Shown piece by piece: positions 44,489 to 53,535 of a stretch of DNA of 64,000 bases (positions are counted from its first letter, which is position 1; each line of letters begins with the position of its first letter). This DNA is from Devosia sp. A16 (GTDB lineage: Bacteria; Pseudomonadota; Alphaproteobacteria; Rhizobiales; Devosiaceae). The notes below the pieces were generated by a model. It was not told where the DNA came from. It made no database searches and was given only the letters and a program-made list of their open reading frames with translations. The stretch spans positions 2,581,501 to 2,645,500 of the forward strand of contig NZ_CP012945.1 in NCBI RefSeq assembly GCF_001402915.1, written 5' to 3'. The position numbers were made by a program, and so were the translations under genes.

Positions 44489-45463
44489 CTAAGGAGCCTT
44501 GTCCGCCATCGCCGTGCAAAGCTGGGCGACCGCGCGCAGCTGCGTGTTCTGCTCGAGCGTCGGCTCGGTCGCCGCCACCGCGTCCCAGAGGTTGCCGGTT
44601 TCCACCTGCTCGACGGCGCAGCCGCAATAGCGGTCGCAGCGCGCGAGGTCGGATCCGGTGCCGAGGCAGGCGGTAGTGCAGCTCTTGACGAAGTCCTGCG
44701 ATTGGCTGAGCACCGGCGGCATCAGTACCGGCGCCTGCAGCTGCGTCAGTCCCCACAGTACCCCGATGATCAGCGGCTGGTGCAGCACATAGATCGGCAG
44801 GCTCCAGCGGCCAATCCAGGCGAGGCCGCGGGCCAGCGGCTCTTCGCTGCGGAAATGGCCGAGATCCTCGCCGAGCGGCGACGCGAGGATCAGCCGCATG
44901 GCGGCGATGCCCAGCAGCACCACGCCGAACCAGGGAAAGATCGGCACCACGTCGCTGGTTGGCGGCGAGCTCGGCCAGAAGCCGATCCAGCCGAGCTCGC
45001 GGCTCGAGAATATCGGGTCGTTGTAGAGGAAGTTGGCGGCGATCACCGCGGCGCCGATGATCGCGACCAGCCATGGCGGCAGCTTGAGGAAAGCCAATCC
45101 CATCAGTGAGAACAGCGCGATGGCGTGCAGCACGCCGAAGAACACGAAGTAGTCGGGGAACATCCAGTAGGTGCCGGCGGTCACCAGCAGGGCGCACGCG
45201 ACCAGAATGCCGAAGCGCCGCCAGAACTTGTTCCAGCGGATGGCCTTGCCATGCGCCAGCACCAGTCCGGCGCCCACCAGCAGCAGGAAGCTCGAAAGGA
45301 TCGACTTCTGGAACACCACCCAGCCGATGACCGTGGTGACGTCGACGTCCGAGTAGCCGAAATAGTAGAGGTCCCAGGCGATGTGGAAGACGACCATGGC
45401 AATGATCGCCACGCCGCGCAGCAGATCGAGCAGCTGGTAGCGGGGACGCTGCCCGCTGCTCAT
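44489..45463 (-). CDS. DUF1624/HGSNAT-like membrane protein with Cys-rich tail
   Basis: A 324-residue membrane protein with about eight helices. The N-terminal LLDLLRGVAIIAMVVFHIAWDL with its His is the mark of the heparan-alpha-glucosaminide N-acetyltransferase-like acyltransferases. The last 60 residues are different: CTTACLG, ARCDRYCGCAVEQ and QLCTAM supply seven cysteines in a soluble tail. ATG at 45463 is chosen; two further in-frame starts lie within 75 bases upstream. Substrate unknown, possibly acylation of a surface glycan. Confidence 0.8.
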   Translation of the reverse strand: MSSGQRPRYQLLDLLRGVAIIAMVVFHIAWDLYYFGYSDVDVTTVIGWVVFQKSILSSFLLLVGAGLVLAHGKAIRWNKFWRRFGILVACALLVTAGTYWMFPDYFVFFGVLHAIALFSLMGLAFLKLPPWLVAIIGAAVIAANFLYNDPIFSSRELGWIGFWPSSPPTSDVVPIFPWFGVVLLGIAAMRLILASPLGEDLGHFRSEEPLARGLAWIGRWSLPIYVLHQPLIIGVLWGLTQLQAPVLMPPVLSQSQDFVKSCTTACLGTGSDLARCDRYCGCAVEQVETGNLWDAVAATEPTLEQNTQLRAVAQLCTAMADKAP

Positions 45464-45561
45464 GTCACGACTCACCTGTTCCGACTCCCGCTGGTCTCGG
45501 GCGACCATAGTGGAACGCGCCCGGCGCTCAAGCACCGAGGCCCATCAGTCACCGGCCGTGC

Positions 45562-45700
45562 CGTGATCCTCCCCCGCGGGGCGGGGGAGGGGGACCAAGC
45601 GAAGCTTGGTGGAGGGGGCGGCCCCAAACACCGGCACCTCCGCGGCCGCTCGCCGCCTGCGGCGATAGCTCCCCTCGAGGGGAGCCACACGCCCTTGCGC
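45562..45700. repeat. Palindromic intergenic repeat (type C)
   Basis: GATCCTCCCCCGCGGGGCGG then GGGAGGGGGACCAAGCG and AAGCTTGGTGGAGGGGGCGG form nested stems, followed by GCGGCCGC and TCCCCTCGAGGGGAG. A close relative is at 58815. It fills the gap before queF. Confidence 0.75.
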
Positions 45701-46146
45701 TACCCCCGCCCGCGATAGCCGGGGACGCCCTGCTCGGGCAGCCAGAGATTGGCCGGTGCCGCGCCGGTCTGCCAGAACACGTCGATCGGGATGCCGCCGC
45801 GCGGATACCAGTAGCCGCCGATCCTGAGCCAGCGCGGCGCCAGCGCCTCGACGAGGCGCTTGCCGATCTCCACTGTCGTCGCTTCGTGGAAGGCGCCGTG
45901 GTTGCGATAAGAGAACATGAACAGCTTCAGCGATTTGCTCTCGATCATCCACTGGTCGGCGACATAGTCGATGACCAGATGCGCGAAATCCGGCTGCCCG
46001 GTGATCGGGCAGAGCGCGGTGAACTCGGGCACGGTGAAGCGGATCAGGTAGTCGATATCGGGATGCGGGTTCGGCACCCGGTCGAGCACCGCGCTCGATG
46101 GATCGAGCGGAATTTCGGCCGGTCGGCCGAGTACGGAAGTCGTCAT
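45700..46146 (-). CDS. queF: NADPH-dependent 7-cyano-7-deazaguanine reductase QueF
   Basis: A 148-residue enzyme of the short (type I) class that reduces preQ0 to preQ1 in queuosine synthesis. The catalytic Cys is C46 in [11 protein letters not shown] with D53, and the family motif [15 protein letters not shown] follows. The Glu in FHEATTV completes the preQ0 pocket. The protein begins [14 protein letters not shown]. No preQ1 riboswitch is recognisable upstream. Confidence 0.95.
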   Translation of the reverse strand: MTTSVLGRPAEIPLDPSSAVLDRVPNPHPDIDYLIRFTVPEFTALCPITGQPDFAHLVIDYVADQWMIESKSLKLFMFSYRNHGAFHEATTVEIGKRLVEALAPRWLRIGGYWYPRGGIPIDVFWQTGAAPANLWLPEQGVPGYRGRG

Positions 46147-46354
46147 CTCATCTCTCCGAGGGTCGGGCCCGGCAGGTGGCCGGGGACGGGAGGTTCGGGT
46201 GTGCTGCCGGCAAGTGGCCGGCGCGGGGCCTCAATACGCGCTGGGCGGCCGTCGCGGCCAGCAAAATCGTGCGCCCGGGCGACTTCGCATCGCGCCAAAG
46301 CTCGGCTACCATCCGCAGCTCGATGCGTAATGGGTCCGGGTGCAAGGCGGAGTG

Positions 46355-46780
46355 ATGGAGCAGATCCTCGTGGCGGCGGCGACGCTGCCGGTCAATGTGT
46401 TGGGGCCGCGTTCGGTGCTGGTGAGCGAAGGCGCGCGGACTGGCAAGCTCTACATCCTCAAGTCGGGCGAACTCGAAGTGCTGCGCGACGGCAGCACGGT
46501 GGCGGCGATCGGCGAGCCCGGCTCGGTGATCGGCGACATGTCGGCGCTGCTCGACCTGCCGCATTCGGCGACGGTCCGCACCCGCAACGGCGCCGAGGTG
46601 CATGTGGCCGATGATGCCGACGCGTTTCTCGACGCGCATCCGGTGGCGGCGCGCCATATCGCGAGGCTGCTGGCCGCCCGGCTGCACAAGACCACGGCAC
46701 TGCTGGTCGACATGCGCCGGCAGGCCAAGGTCCGTGAGGACCAGGTGATGTTCGACAAGATCTTCGCACTGCTCGAATAG
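46355..46780 (+). CDS. Stand-alone cyclic-nucleotide-binding-domain protein (first of pair)
   Basis: A 141-residue protein consisting of one cNMP-binding beta-roll with no DNA-binding helix-turn-helix. GKLYILKSGELEVLRDG, EPGSVIGDMSALLDLPHSATVRT and the following helices give the Crp-like fold; the phosphate-binding cassette usually written GE-x-ALL-x(3)-RSA appears as GDMSALLDLPHSA, lacking the Arg that holds the cyclic phosphate. It may therefore be a scaffold or bind a different ligand. It is followed 15 bases on by a paralogue. Confidence 0.83.
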   Translation: MEQILVAAATLPVNVLGPRSVLVSEGARTGKLYILKSGELEVLRDGSTVAAIGEPGSVIGDMSALLDLPHSATVRTRNGAEVHVADDADAFLDAHPVAARHIARLLAARLHKTTALLVDMRRQAKVREDQVMFDKIFALLE

Positions 46781-46795
46781 CGGGAGTTGCCTCAA

Positions 46796-47233
46796 GTGGC
46801 GGAAGAAACTCAAAGCTGGCTGAAGTTCGATTTCTTCCCTGCCGGAACCGACCTGATCGTGCAGGGCGGCGAGGCCGGGGGCAGCATCATGGTGCTCAAG
46901 GAAGGCGAGGTCGAAGTGCTGCGCGACGGCAAGTTCGTCTCCACCATCAAGCAGCCCGGCGCCATTTTCGGCGAAATGAGCGTGCTGCTCGAGCGGCCGC
47001 ATTCGGCGACCGTGCGCACCGTCACCGACGTGCAGCTCTATGTCATCGACAACGCCTTGGCGGTGCTCGAGGCGCATCCCTCCTGGCTGCTGCAGATCGC
47101 GCGGCTGCTCGCGCAGCGCGTCAACGCCACCACGGCGCAACTGGTGGCGCTGAAGAGCCGCGAGGACGAAGAGGACGACGTGCTGGTGCTGCCGACCAAC
47201 GTCTTCTCCTCCTGGGCGGATCCGCAGATATGA
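46796..47233 (+). CDS. Stand-alone cyclic-nucleotide-binding-domain protein (second of pair)
   Basis: A 145-residue paralogue of the preceding gene (GGSIMVLKEGEVEVLRDGKF; GEMSVLLERPHSATVRT). Again no HTH and the cassette Arg is absent (RPHSA). GTG at 46796 is selected because GGGAG lies nine bases before it; a TTG three codons upstream has no room for a ribosome site. The stop overlaps the ATG of the selenoprotein-W-like gene, so three small proteins share one transcript. Confidence 0.83.
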   Translation: MAEETQSWLKFDFFPAGTDLIVQGGEAGGSIMVLKEGEVEVLRDGKFVSTIKQPGAIFGEMSVLLERPHSATVRTVTDVQLYVIDNALAVLEAHPSWLLQIARLLAQRVNATTAQLVALKSREDEEDDVLVLPTNVFSSWADPQI

Positions 47234-47541
47234 CCGACAAGCCCCGGCTCGCCATCACCTACTGCACCCAGTGCAACTGGCTGCTGCGTGCTGCCTGGAT
47301 GGCGCAGGAAGCACTGTCGACCTTCGGCCTCGAACTGGGCGAAGTCGCGCTGCGGCCGGGCACCGGCGGCATTTTCGAGATTCACCTCGATGGCGCGCTG
47401 ATCTGGGAGCGCAAGCGCGACGGCGGCTTTCCCGACGCCAAGCAGCTGAAGCAGCTGGTGCGCGACCGCATCGATCCCGGCCGCGACCTCGGCCACATCG
47501 ATCGCCCGCATGGCCCGGCGGCCCGGCATGGACAGCCCTGA
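47230..47541 (+). CDS. SelT/SelW/SelH family (Rdx) protein
   Basis: A 103-residue thioredoxin-like protein. The redox motif C12-T-Q-C15 sits in ITYCTQCNWLLRAAWMAQE, with Cys where eukaryotic SelW has selenocysteine. GTGGIFEIHLDGALIWERK and FPDAKQLKQLVRD complete the family. It is translationally coupled to a cNMP-domain gene. Its substrate is unknown; the family is linked to redox regulation. Confidence 0.9.
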   Translation: MTDKPRLAITYCTQCNWLLRAAWMAQEALSTFGLELGEVALRPGTGGIFEIHLDGALIWERKRDGGFPDAKQLKQLVRDRIDPGRDLGHIDRPHGPAARHGQP

Positions 47542-47642
47542 GCGGCCGCCGCCGCAACTATTGCCGGCACCAGCCGTTGCGTGAACCCGGCAAGGTCACC
47601 ACATCACCGCCGTCGGCAACTCGAACCCCCTGGACCCCGAGC

Positions 47643-48200
47643 ATGTTCAAGCGCCTCGCCTCCCTCGGCCTCGCCCTCGCTCTCACCGGCGCCCTTGCCG
47701 CCTGCGGCAACAATAACGGCACCAATGTGGGGAGCGTCGGGGTCGACTGGACCGGCAACGACATCAATGTCGAAGCGGTCGCCGATCCCGAGGTGAAGGG
47801 CGTCATCTGCCATGTCGCCTATTTCAACCGCTCGCTGATCGACCGGCTGCAGCAGGGCAACTGGTTCGAGGATCCGTCCTATTCGGCGGTCGACTGCGCC
47901 GCGGCCGGGCCGATCACCATCGGCAACATCAATACCAACAAGGGTGGCGAAGAGATCTTCCAGCAGGCCCGCTCGCTGATCTGGAAGAGCCTGCGCGTCT
48001 CGCGCATCTACGATGCCGAGAACAACTCGCTGGTCTATCTCGCCCACTCGCGCGAACTGCAGCAGGGCTCGGGCAAGATGTCGCTCTCGGTGGTGCCGCT
48101 GACCGGGCTCGACGTCACCTGGACCAACGGCCCGCCCAAGGGCTCGGCCGCCGCCGCCGCGGCGCCGGCGCCGGCCGGCACAGCAGCGGGCGGGATCTAG
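47643..48200 (+). CDS. creA: CreA family lipoprotein
   Basis: A 185-residue periplasmic lipoprotein. The signal peptide ends in a lipobox LAAC (C21). The CreA family core is clear: VGVDWTGNDINVEAVADPEV, CHVAYFNRSLIDRLQQGNWF, SLRVSRIYD and SLVYLAHSREL. Function is unknown even in Escherichia coli. The last 25 residues are an Ala/Pro-rich tail not usual for the family. Confidence 0.92.
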   Translation: MFKRLASLGLALALTGALAACGNNNGTNVGSVGVDWTGNDINVEAVADPEVKGVICHVAYFNRSLIDRLQQGNWFEDPSYSAVDCAAAGPITIGNINTNKGGEEIFQQARSLIWKSLRVSRIYDAENNSLVYLAHSRELQQGSGKMSLSVVPLTGLDVTWTNGPPKGSAAAAAAPAPAGTAAGGI

Positions 48201-48237
48201 CAGCTCGCCGGCGAACCACCGGATCTTCATCAAACTC

Positions 48238-48320
48238 GGTGTCATCCCGGCGAAAGCCGGGACAACTGTCAGCTGGCGCGGGCGGCGAAATGGATCCCTG
48301 CTTTCGCAGCGATGACACGC
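48238..48320. repeat. Palindromic intergenic repeat (type B)
   Basis: GTGTCATCCCGGCGAAAGCC at the left and GCTTTCGCAGCGATGACAC at the right have inverted outer ends (GTGTCATC / GATGACAC). Related to the copies at 11583 and 58886. Confidence 0.7.
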
Positions 48321-48481
48321 GGCGGGTGGGACAGGGTGTGCCGATGGGCACCGCTATCCGGAAGCCGCGCATGACATCGTTCAAACTCGATTCAACCGCG
48401 ACCGAGCCGGACAATCCCCCGGCAAGCTCTCGGCGCGCAGGCTCGCCGCGATGCCCGCCAGCGGGCTTCGGAGGCACGATC

Positions 48482-48673
48482 ATGTTCAACTGGCTGCCGC
48501 CACTGCAGCAGGGCCCCGCGACCATCGGCGCCTCGCTGCTGTTCATCGTCCTGGTCTTCCTCATCGCCCGGGTGGCGCGGCTCAGCCAGCCGCTGGCCCT
48601 CGCCGTGGCGCTGACCCCGCCGATGGCCGTCGCCGTTGCCCTGGAGCGCGCCTTCGCCAGCGGCCTGATCTAG
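48482..48673 (+). CDS. Small hypothetical membrane protein
   Basis: A 63-residue ORF beginning MFNWLPPLQQGPATIGASLL. Two hydrophobic stretches are separated by ARVARLSQP. GGAGG-like bases (TTCGGAGGCACG) precede the ATG suitably. A longer frame upstream passes through the repeat at 48238 and is unlikely. No family is recognised. Confidence 0.55.
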   Translation: MFNWLPPLQQGPATIGASLLFIVLVFLIARVARLSQPLALAVALTPPMAVAVALERAFASGLI

Positions 48674-48847
48674 CCTATCACGCTGATTTTGCTGTCGAGC
48701 CCGTCCTCGGGGAAGCGGTTGTTCCGCCTTGACGGCAAAACACAAAAAGATTTCATGCGGCGCAGTCGCAATCGACTGGACCGCGTTCGATATTGGCGCG
48801 CGGGCCCGGGTCAGCAGTGGCAACGACCCCGCATCAAGGAGTTCATC

Positions 48848-49483
48848 ATGGCAATTCTCATCGGCGATACCGCCCCCGATTTCGAGGCGGAGACCACCGA
48901 AGGTCGCATCCGCTTCCACGATTACATCGACGGCAGCTGGGCTGTGCTGTTCTCGCACCCCAAGAATTTCACCCCCGTCTGCACCACCGAGCTCGGCTAC
49001 ACCGCCAAGCTGAAGCCCGAGTTCGACAAGCGCGGCGTCAAGGTGTTGGGCCTTTCGGTCGACAAGCTCGAGAACCATGCCGGCTGGGCCGCCGACATCG
49101 CCGAGACGCAAGGCGCAACGCTCAACTTTCCGCTGATCTCCGACGTCGATGGCGAAGTCGCGCGCAAATACGACATGATCCATCCCAATGCCGATAACTC
49201 GCTGACCGTGCGGTCGGTGTTCGTCATCGGGCCGGACAAGAAGGTGAAGCTCAAGATCGAGTACCCGGCCTCCACCGGCCGCAACTTCGATGAGATCCTG
49301 CGCGTCATCGACAGCCTGCAGCTCACCGCCAAGCACCAGGTGGCGACGCCGGTGAACTGGAAGTCGGGCGAAGACGTGATCATCGTGCCCGCCGTCTCCG
49401 ACGAAGCGGCGCGCGAAAAATACCCCGAAGGCTGGAAGACGCTGAAGCCGTATCTCAGGATCGTGCCGCAGCCGCGCGCCTGA
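48848..49483 (+). CDS. Peroxiredoxin, 1-Cys (Prx6-like) class
   Basis: A 211-residue peroxide reductase. The peroxidatic C45 lies in HPKNFTPVCTTELG; the PxxxT/SxxC pattern is kept (P38...T42-P43-V44-C45). The extended C-terminal domain (VATPVNWKSGEDVIIVPAVS) marks the Prx6/1-Cys class, and no resolving cysteine is present. AAGGAG precedes the ATG. A terminator follows the stop. Confidence 0.95.
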   Translation: MAILIGDTAPDFEAETTEGRIRFHDYIDGSWAVLFSHPKNFTPVCTTELGYTAKLKPEFDKRGVKVLGLSVDKLENHAGWAADIAETQGATLNFPLISDVDGEVARKYDMIHPNADNSLTVRSVFVIGPDKKVKLKIEYPASTGRNFDEILRVIDSLQLTAKHQVATPVNWKSGEDVIIVPAVSDEAAREKYPEGWKTLKPYLRIVPQPRA

Positions 49484-49507
49484 CCCCGGTTGGCAGACAA
49501 GACGTTG

Positions 49508-49537
49508 AGGGCGGCCCCAGGGCCGCCCTTGTTGCTT
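49508..49537 (+). terminator. Intrinsic terminator after peroxiredoxin gene
   Basis: Perfect nine-base stem AGGGCGGCC / GGCCGCCCT with loop CCAG, then TGTTGCTT. It lies 25 bases past the stop and may also serve the convergent small membrane gene. Confidence 0.75.
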
Positions 49538-49803
49538 CAGGGGGTGCCGCGCAGCGCCCGGTTGATGGCGCCGAGCAGCATGACGATGCGCCCCAGCCCC
49601 ATCAGCACCAGCCCGCCGACGAACGGCAGCACCGCCCATTGCATCAGCCGCGCCACCTCGATCAGCGTCGCCGGCAGGTCGCCGCCGGGTGCATCGAGCG
49701 CCGCCCTGACCATGTCGATTTGTGCCGGCGCATGAACGCCCGCTACCACCAGCGTCGCCAGCACCGCGATCAGCCCGACGACATAAAGCAGCCCAGCAAC
49801 CAT
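49537..49803 (-). CDS. Small hypothetical membrane protein
   Basis: An 88-residue protein with an N-terminal helix (MVAGLLYVVGLIAVLATLVV), a short extracytoplasmic loop and a second helix (LPFVGGLVLMGLGRIVMLLG). GAGGG occurs before the start. No known family is recognised; its ends are well defined by the flanking convergent terminator. Confidence 0.65.
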   Translation of the reverse strand: MVAGLLYVVGLIAVLATLVVAGVHAPAQIDMVRAALDAPGGDLPATLIEVARLMQWAVLPFVGGLVLMGLGRIVMLLGAINRALRGTP

Positions 49804-49865
49804 CCTCGCCCCCTCATGGCTTGACGGGGATAGTTAAGAAGGCCTGAACGACTTCGTCAACGTGC

Positions 49866-50210
49866 TCAGAGCCCGAGTTCGGCCCTGAGCTTGCGTGTCA
49901 GCTTGTCGGCCACCAGCCGGTGCGACTGCGCGATATAGCCTTGGAGCAGCTCGTCCTCGAGCGCGCCGGGCGACACCCGCACCCATTGCCGCTTGGCGAA
50001 ATAGGCAGCCTGCGCGATGCCCTCGAGCTCGGTCAACCCATCGAAGGCGATCTCGCCGACCTTGAACACCAGATCGCCCGAGCTGTCGCCACAGAGGCAG
50101 AACACCTTGCCGCCGACCTTGGCGACGAGCGCCTCCCATTGCTCGTGCAGCGTCACTGCGGGGAGCGTGGAAACGAACCGGGTGAAGCCGTCGCGCTGGT
50201 GCAGCGTCAT
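49866..50210 (-). CDS. MmcQ/YjbR family protein
   Basis: A 114-residue protein of the MmcQ/YjbR (CyaY-like fold) family. Family marks are LPAVTLHEQWEALVAKVGGK with FCLCGD, the middle KVGEIAFDGL and the C-terminal AKRQWVRVSPGALEDELLQG region with W, P and L residues. Usually annotated as DNA-binding, but the evidence in the family is thin. The next gene on the strand ends 12 bases before its start. Confidence 0.88.
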   Translation of the reverse strand: MTLHQRDGFTRFVSTLPAVTLHEQWEALVAKVGGKVFCLCGDSSGDLVFKVGEIAFDGLTELEGIAQAAYFAKRQWVRVSPGALEDELLQGYIAQSHRLVADKLTRKLRAELGL

Positions 50211-50222
50211 GAGGGCGCCTGC

Positions 50223-50546
50223 TCAGATCTGGTCGTGCCGCACGAACAGCCGGGTCTTCCGCGACCGCCCGGCCCAGGCCAGCAGCGCGCCGGGCACCGC
50301 CAGCACTACCCAGCCCGGCAGCGCGAGGATCGCCTCCGACACCGGCTCGAGCACCATGCCGAAGAAGCGCCCGGCGAGGAACTCACGCACCACTGCGAGG
50401 CTTTCGGGGTTGAGCCAGGTCCAGTTGTCGCTCAGCGACGTGAACAGCAGCTGGTTGGCGCCGAGCGAACGGGTGCCGTCGATGATCAAGAGGATCAGCG
50501 CCACGCCGAGGAGCCAGGTGCCCAAAAGCCTGAGAAGAAGCCGCAT
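50223..50546 (-). CDS. Hypothetical membrane protein
   Basis: A 107-residue protein with a first helix (LLGTWLLGVALILLIIDG), a conserved-looking loop SLGANQLLFTSLSDNWTWLN, and a second helix (ALPGWVVLAVPGALLAWAG), ending with a basic tail KTRLFVRHDQI. This architecture is widespread in Hyphomicrobiales but without an assigned role. ATG at 50546 gives a proper N-in topology; a longer upstream start is possible. Confidence 0.7.
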   Translation of the reverse strand: MRLLLRLLGTWLLGVALILLIIDGTRSLGANQLLFTSLSDNWTWLNPESLAVVREFLAGRFFGMVLEPVSEAILALPGWVVLAVPGALLAWAGRSRKTRLFVRHDQI

Positions 50547-50794
50547 CGAGGTCCGTCGCGTCCGGGATGCGCCTGCGGACCCGATTGCCCTGCCGGCTGC
50601 CCGGCTCTTTTGCCACGCGGCTTGCGCCAGAGACAAGGCCAGTCTGGTTCGCGCCCGGCGCTATCCCGCGACGCGATCGCCGAACCCCGCGTTATGTGCC
50701 TTGCGGACACGACGTCGATGAGTATATTGCGCCCGCTCCGGCTGGCTCTGCCGCCGGGCACGCAGACCCCGGGCCCGCCCGGCCCGCTGCATGC

Positions 50795-50884
50795 GGAGAG
50801 ATGGCCGAGTGGTCGAAGGCGCACGCCTGGAAAGTGTGTAGGCGGGGAACCGTCTCAAGGGTTCGAATCCCTTTCTCTCCGCCA
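50795..50884 (+). tRNA. tRNA-Ser (anticodon GGA)
   Basis: A 90-base class-II tRNA. The acceptor stem GGAGAGA pairs with TCTCTCC, the discriminator is G and CCA is encoded. The anticodon loop is CTGGAAA (anticodon GGA, reading UCC/UCU), the long variable arm is GGCGGGGAACCGTC, and the T loop GTTCGAATC is standard. Confidence 0.96.
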
Positions 50885-51180
50885 GCACGGCTACGGCCTC
50901 CCAAGGTATGATCAGAGCTTCGTATCGGATCATTTGACCGGAACACCGGGCCCAGCCGCTCATCTCCCGCCGAGGGTGCGATGGAGCGGCGTCGCATCCA
51001 GCAGGTCCCCGACTTCGCACGCCGTCCAGGATTCCTCGTGGCGCCGCATGCGACGAGTATTCGCGGATCGTGAGCCCTGCGCCGGACGGTAGACTGCGAG
51101 CCGAAGCTGCTTGACAGTTCCGGGCACAACGTGGTGCTCAAACACTCCCCCTTCGATCCTCCGCTCCTCCGAGGTTCAGT
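50885..51180. other. Intergenic region without recognisable gene
   Basis: 296 bases between tRNA-Ser and the metallopeptidase gene. No open frame with a ribosome site and no repeat of the local families is seen. The downstream end should hold the promoter of the 51181 gene (CTTGACAG at 51110 is a possible -35). Confidence 0.5.
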
Positions 51181-53535
51181 ATGAAAGACCGTTTCATCGC
51201 GCTGGTCGCCGGATTGACTCTGCTTGGGCTGGGCTCGGCGGCCCTGGCGCAGGAGGCGGCCAGTGGCGCAAACGGCAGCGCAAATCGGATGGCCGACATC
51301 ATGGGTCCGCTGGCCGCGGCGATCGACGGCCGCAGCGCCAAGGTCGGCTGGGACCTGTTCTTCGAGGACAACTGGCTCGTCCTGGTGAATGCTGCCGAGG
51401 ACTCGAGCGAGCTCTATTTCACCACGCCGGTTGGGCCTGTTGCCTCGGGCCAGCGTACGACCAGCCTCAATGTCGGCATCCGGCCGCCGCAAGCCGGCGG
51501 GATCACCGACATAGCCCTGTCGGCTGTCGGTATTCTGATCGAGAGCAGCGATAACAGCACATCCTGCGTGGGGGAGATCACCGGATCCGGGGATGGCCTT
51601 GTTCTTTGCTTCGGCAAGGACGGCAAGTCACAGGAGATCGGCCGGCTCGCGGGGGCCGCCAAGGGCGGCGGGCAGGACCTGCTGCAGTTGGTGGAGAGCC
51701 CGGGCCACGGCGATTTTCTGCTCAATGGGCAGGTGATAGGGCATCTCGAGAATCATCCGGCGCTCGGCGGCGAAGTCGGCGTCCTCGCCTATGAGCGGGG
51801 CGAGTTCTACGTCGGCGGCTTTTCCGTTTCTGCCGGCGATGCTGCGCCTCCTGCCTCAGCGGCGGCAGGCACGGACGTGCCGATGTTTGGCAGCGACAGT
51901 GCGCGCCTGATCGGCGTCTACCTCGGCTTGACCAACAGCATATTCATGCACGAGTTCGGCCACGCGCTGATCGGCGAGTTGCTCATCCCCTCGACCGGCC
52001 CGGAGGAGGATGCCGTCGACATCTTCTCCGCCCTGCGAGTGGTCGAGCCGACGATGTATCCCTCAGGCGATGCGGAGATCGATGCCATCGGCCGGGAGGT
52101 GGCGACCTATTCTGCGCTGCAATGGTATTATGGCGGCAAGCTTGCCGAGCAGCAGGGTTCCCAGACGCCGTGGCAGGACGAGCATACCCCCGATCTCAAG
52201 CGCTTCCGCAACGTGTTCTGCATCATGTATGGCGGCAATCCGGGCATCTTCTCCGACATTGCCGGCCAGATCGGGCTGGATGAGCGGACGCTGGCCCGGT
52301 GCGACGAGGAGTTCAACAAGCAGAACCGTGCCTGGCGGACGATCCTCGCGCCGCATACGCGCGTGGGTGCTTGGCATCCCGATGGGCAGTTGTCCGCCGA
52401 CGCGCCGGGAGCCGCCATCGAAGTGACGTTCGAGCCGTCCAGCAGCCGGGTCGGCGAGTTTTTGCGGACGACCTTCGGCGACGGCATCAAGGGCTTCGCC
52501 GACGATCTCATGAAGTCCTATGCGCTGCCGCGCAAGCTCTCCGTCACCTACCGCGACTGCGGCGAGCTCAATGCCTGGTACGACCCCGGTCAGGCCAGCA
52601 TCACCATGTGTTATGACCTGATCGAGCACCTGGCGGTGATGATCGCCAGCATCGAAACGGAGGCAAGCCAGGGCGGCCAGCAATCGCAGCAGAACCCGGG
52701 CACCGGCGTCGCCGATACCTCCGGTGCCGCGGCGAGCGCCAGCCCCATCGACGAAGCCGTCGATCTTGGCGTCCCGGTGACGACGGTACTGTTCCCGGCG
52801 CCATACAAGGGGCCCACGCCAGCCGGGCATGCCAAGGCACGGCTGATCACCACCGAGGAACTCGCGGCGCTGCTGAACAAGGGCGGGGCCCCGCTGCTCG
52901 TCGATACGAGCGGCACCGCGCAAAGCATCCCCGGCGCCGTTTCGGTTGCCGATGCCGGCAAGGACGGCAGCCTCACCGATCGCTTCCAATCGGTGGTCGA
53001 CAGCTGGCTGAACGACGTGACCGGAGGCAAGCGCCAAACCTCGATCGTCTTCTTTGGCGAGGGACTGAACGATCGATCTTCCTACAATGCGGCGCTGCGC
53101 GCCGCCGCTCTCGGCTGGGATGCGGCATGGTACAGAGGCGGCATCGAGGCCTGGGTTTCCAATGGCCTTCCGCTTGCCGCAGCCGGAGCGCCCGCCCCGT
53201 CCCAATCGGAAGCCTCCACCGGTGCAAGCACCAGCTCGGGCCAGCGCTTCGCGATCTACGAGGGTGTCGACTTCTATGGGGCCGACCTCGCAAAGCTTCG
53301 TGCGGACGATCTGATGCAGTGCTTCAAGGCCTGCATGGAGAACGCGCAGTGCGTCGCGATGACGATGAACCTGGATCCCGCGTTCAAGTCAGGCCCGAAC
53401 TGCTTCCTCAAGGACGGTCTCGGACGCGTCGAGCGCTACGAGCAGGCGGTTTCCGGCGTGTTCTTGTCCCCGGACTTCGACGGCGTTCTGCAGGTCGACG
53501 GCGCCTCGGTCTCCCCCGACACGATCATCGAATAG
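51181..53535 (+). CDS. Secreted multidomain protein: DUF4344-like metallopeptidase, rhodanese-like and PAN domains
   Basis: A 784-residue exported protein. The signal peptide ends at ALA-QE (about residue 23). Residues 30-215 form an uncharacterised beta-rich region. Next is a zinc peptidase domain with HEFGH at 257-261 and GPEEDAVD just after, as in DUF4344 proteins. Residues about 555-665 are rhodanese-like (LLVDTSG ... ALGWDAAWYRGGIEAW), but the catalytic Cys position reads FFGEG, so it is probably not a sulfurtransferase. Residues about 689-775 form a PAN/Apple-like module with CFKACMENAQC and NCFLKDG disulfide cysteines. Confidence 0.8.
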   Translation: MKDRFIALVAGLTLLGLGSAALAQEAASGANGSANRMADIMGPLAAAIDGRSAKVGWDLFFEDNWLVLVNAAEDSSELYFTTPVGPVASGQRTTSLNVGIRPPQAGGITDIALSAVGILIESSDNSTSCVGEITGSGDGLVLCFGKDGKSQEIGRLAGAAKGGGQDLLQLVESPGHGDFLLNGQVIGHLENHPALGGEVGVLAYERGEFYVGGFSVSAGDAAPPASAAAGTDVPMFGSDSARLIGVYLGLTNSIFMHEFGHALIGELLIPSTGPEEDAVDIFSALRVVEPTMYPSGDAEIDAIGREVATYSALQWYYGGKLAEQQGSQTPWQDEHTPDLKRFRNVFCIMYGGNPGIFSDIAGQIGLDERTLARCDEEFNKQNRAWRTILAPHTRVGAWHPDGQLSADAPGAAIEVTFEPSSSRVGEFLRTTFGDGIKGFADDLMKSYALPRKLSVTYRDCGELNAWYDPGQASITMCYDLIEHLAVMIASIETEASQGGQQSQQNPGTGVADTSGAAASASPIDEAVDLGVPVTTVLFPAPYKGPTPAGHAKARLITTEELAALLNKGGAPLLVDTSGTAQSIPGAVSVADAGKDGSLTDRFQSVVDSWLNDVTGGKRQTSIVFFGEGLNDRSSYNAALRAAALGWDAAWYRGGIEAWVSNGLPLAAAGAPAPSQSEASTGASTSSGQRFAIYEGVDFYGADLAKLRADDLMQCFKACMENAQCVAMTMNLDPAFKSGPNCFLKDGLGRVERYEQAVSGVFLSPDFDGVLQVDGASVSPDTIIE

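Noticed and set aside
46147-46354. A preQ1 riboswitch upstream of queF
   Set aside because: No H-type pseudoknot pattern or A-rich tail near the start was seen; the gap looks like ordinary promoter sequence.
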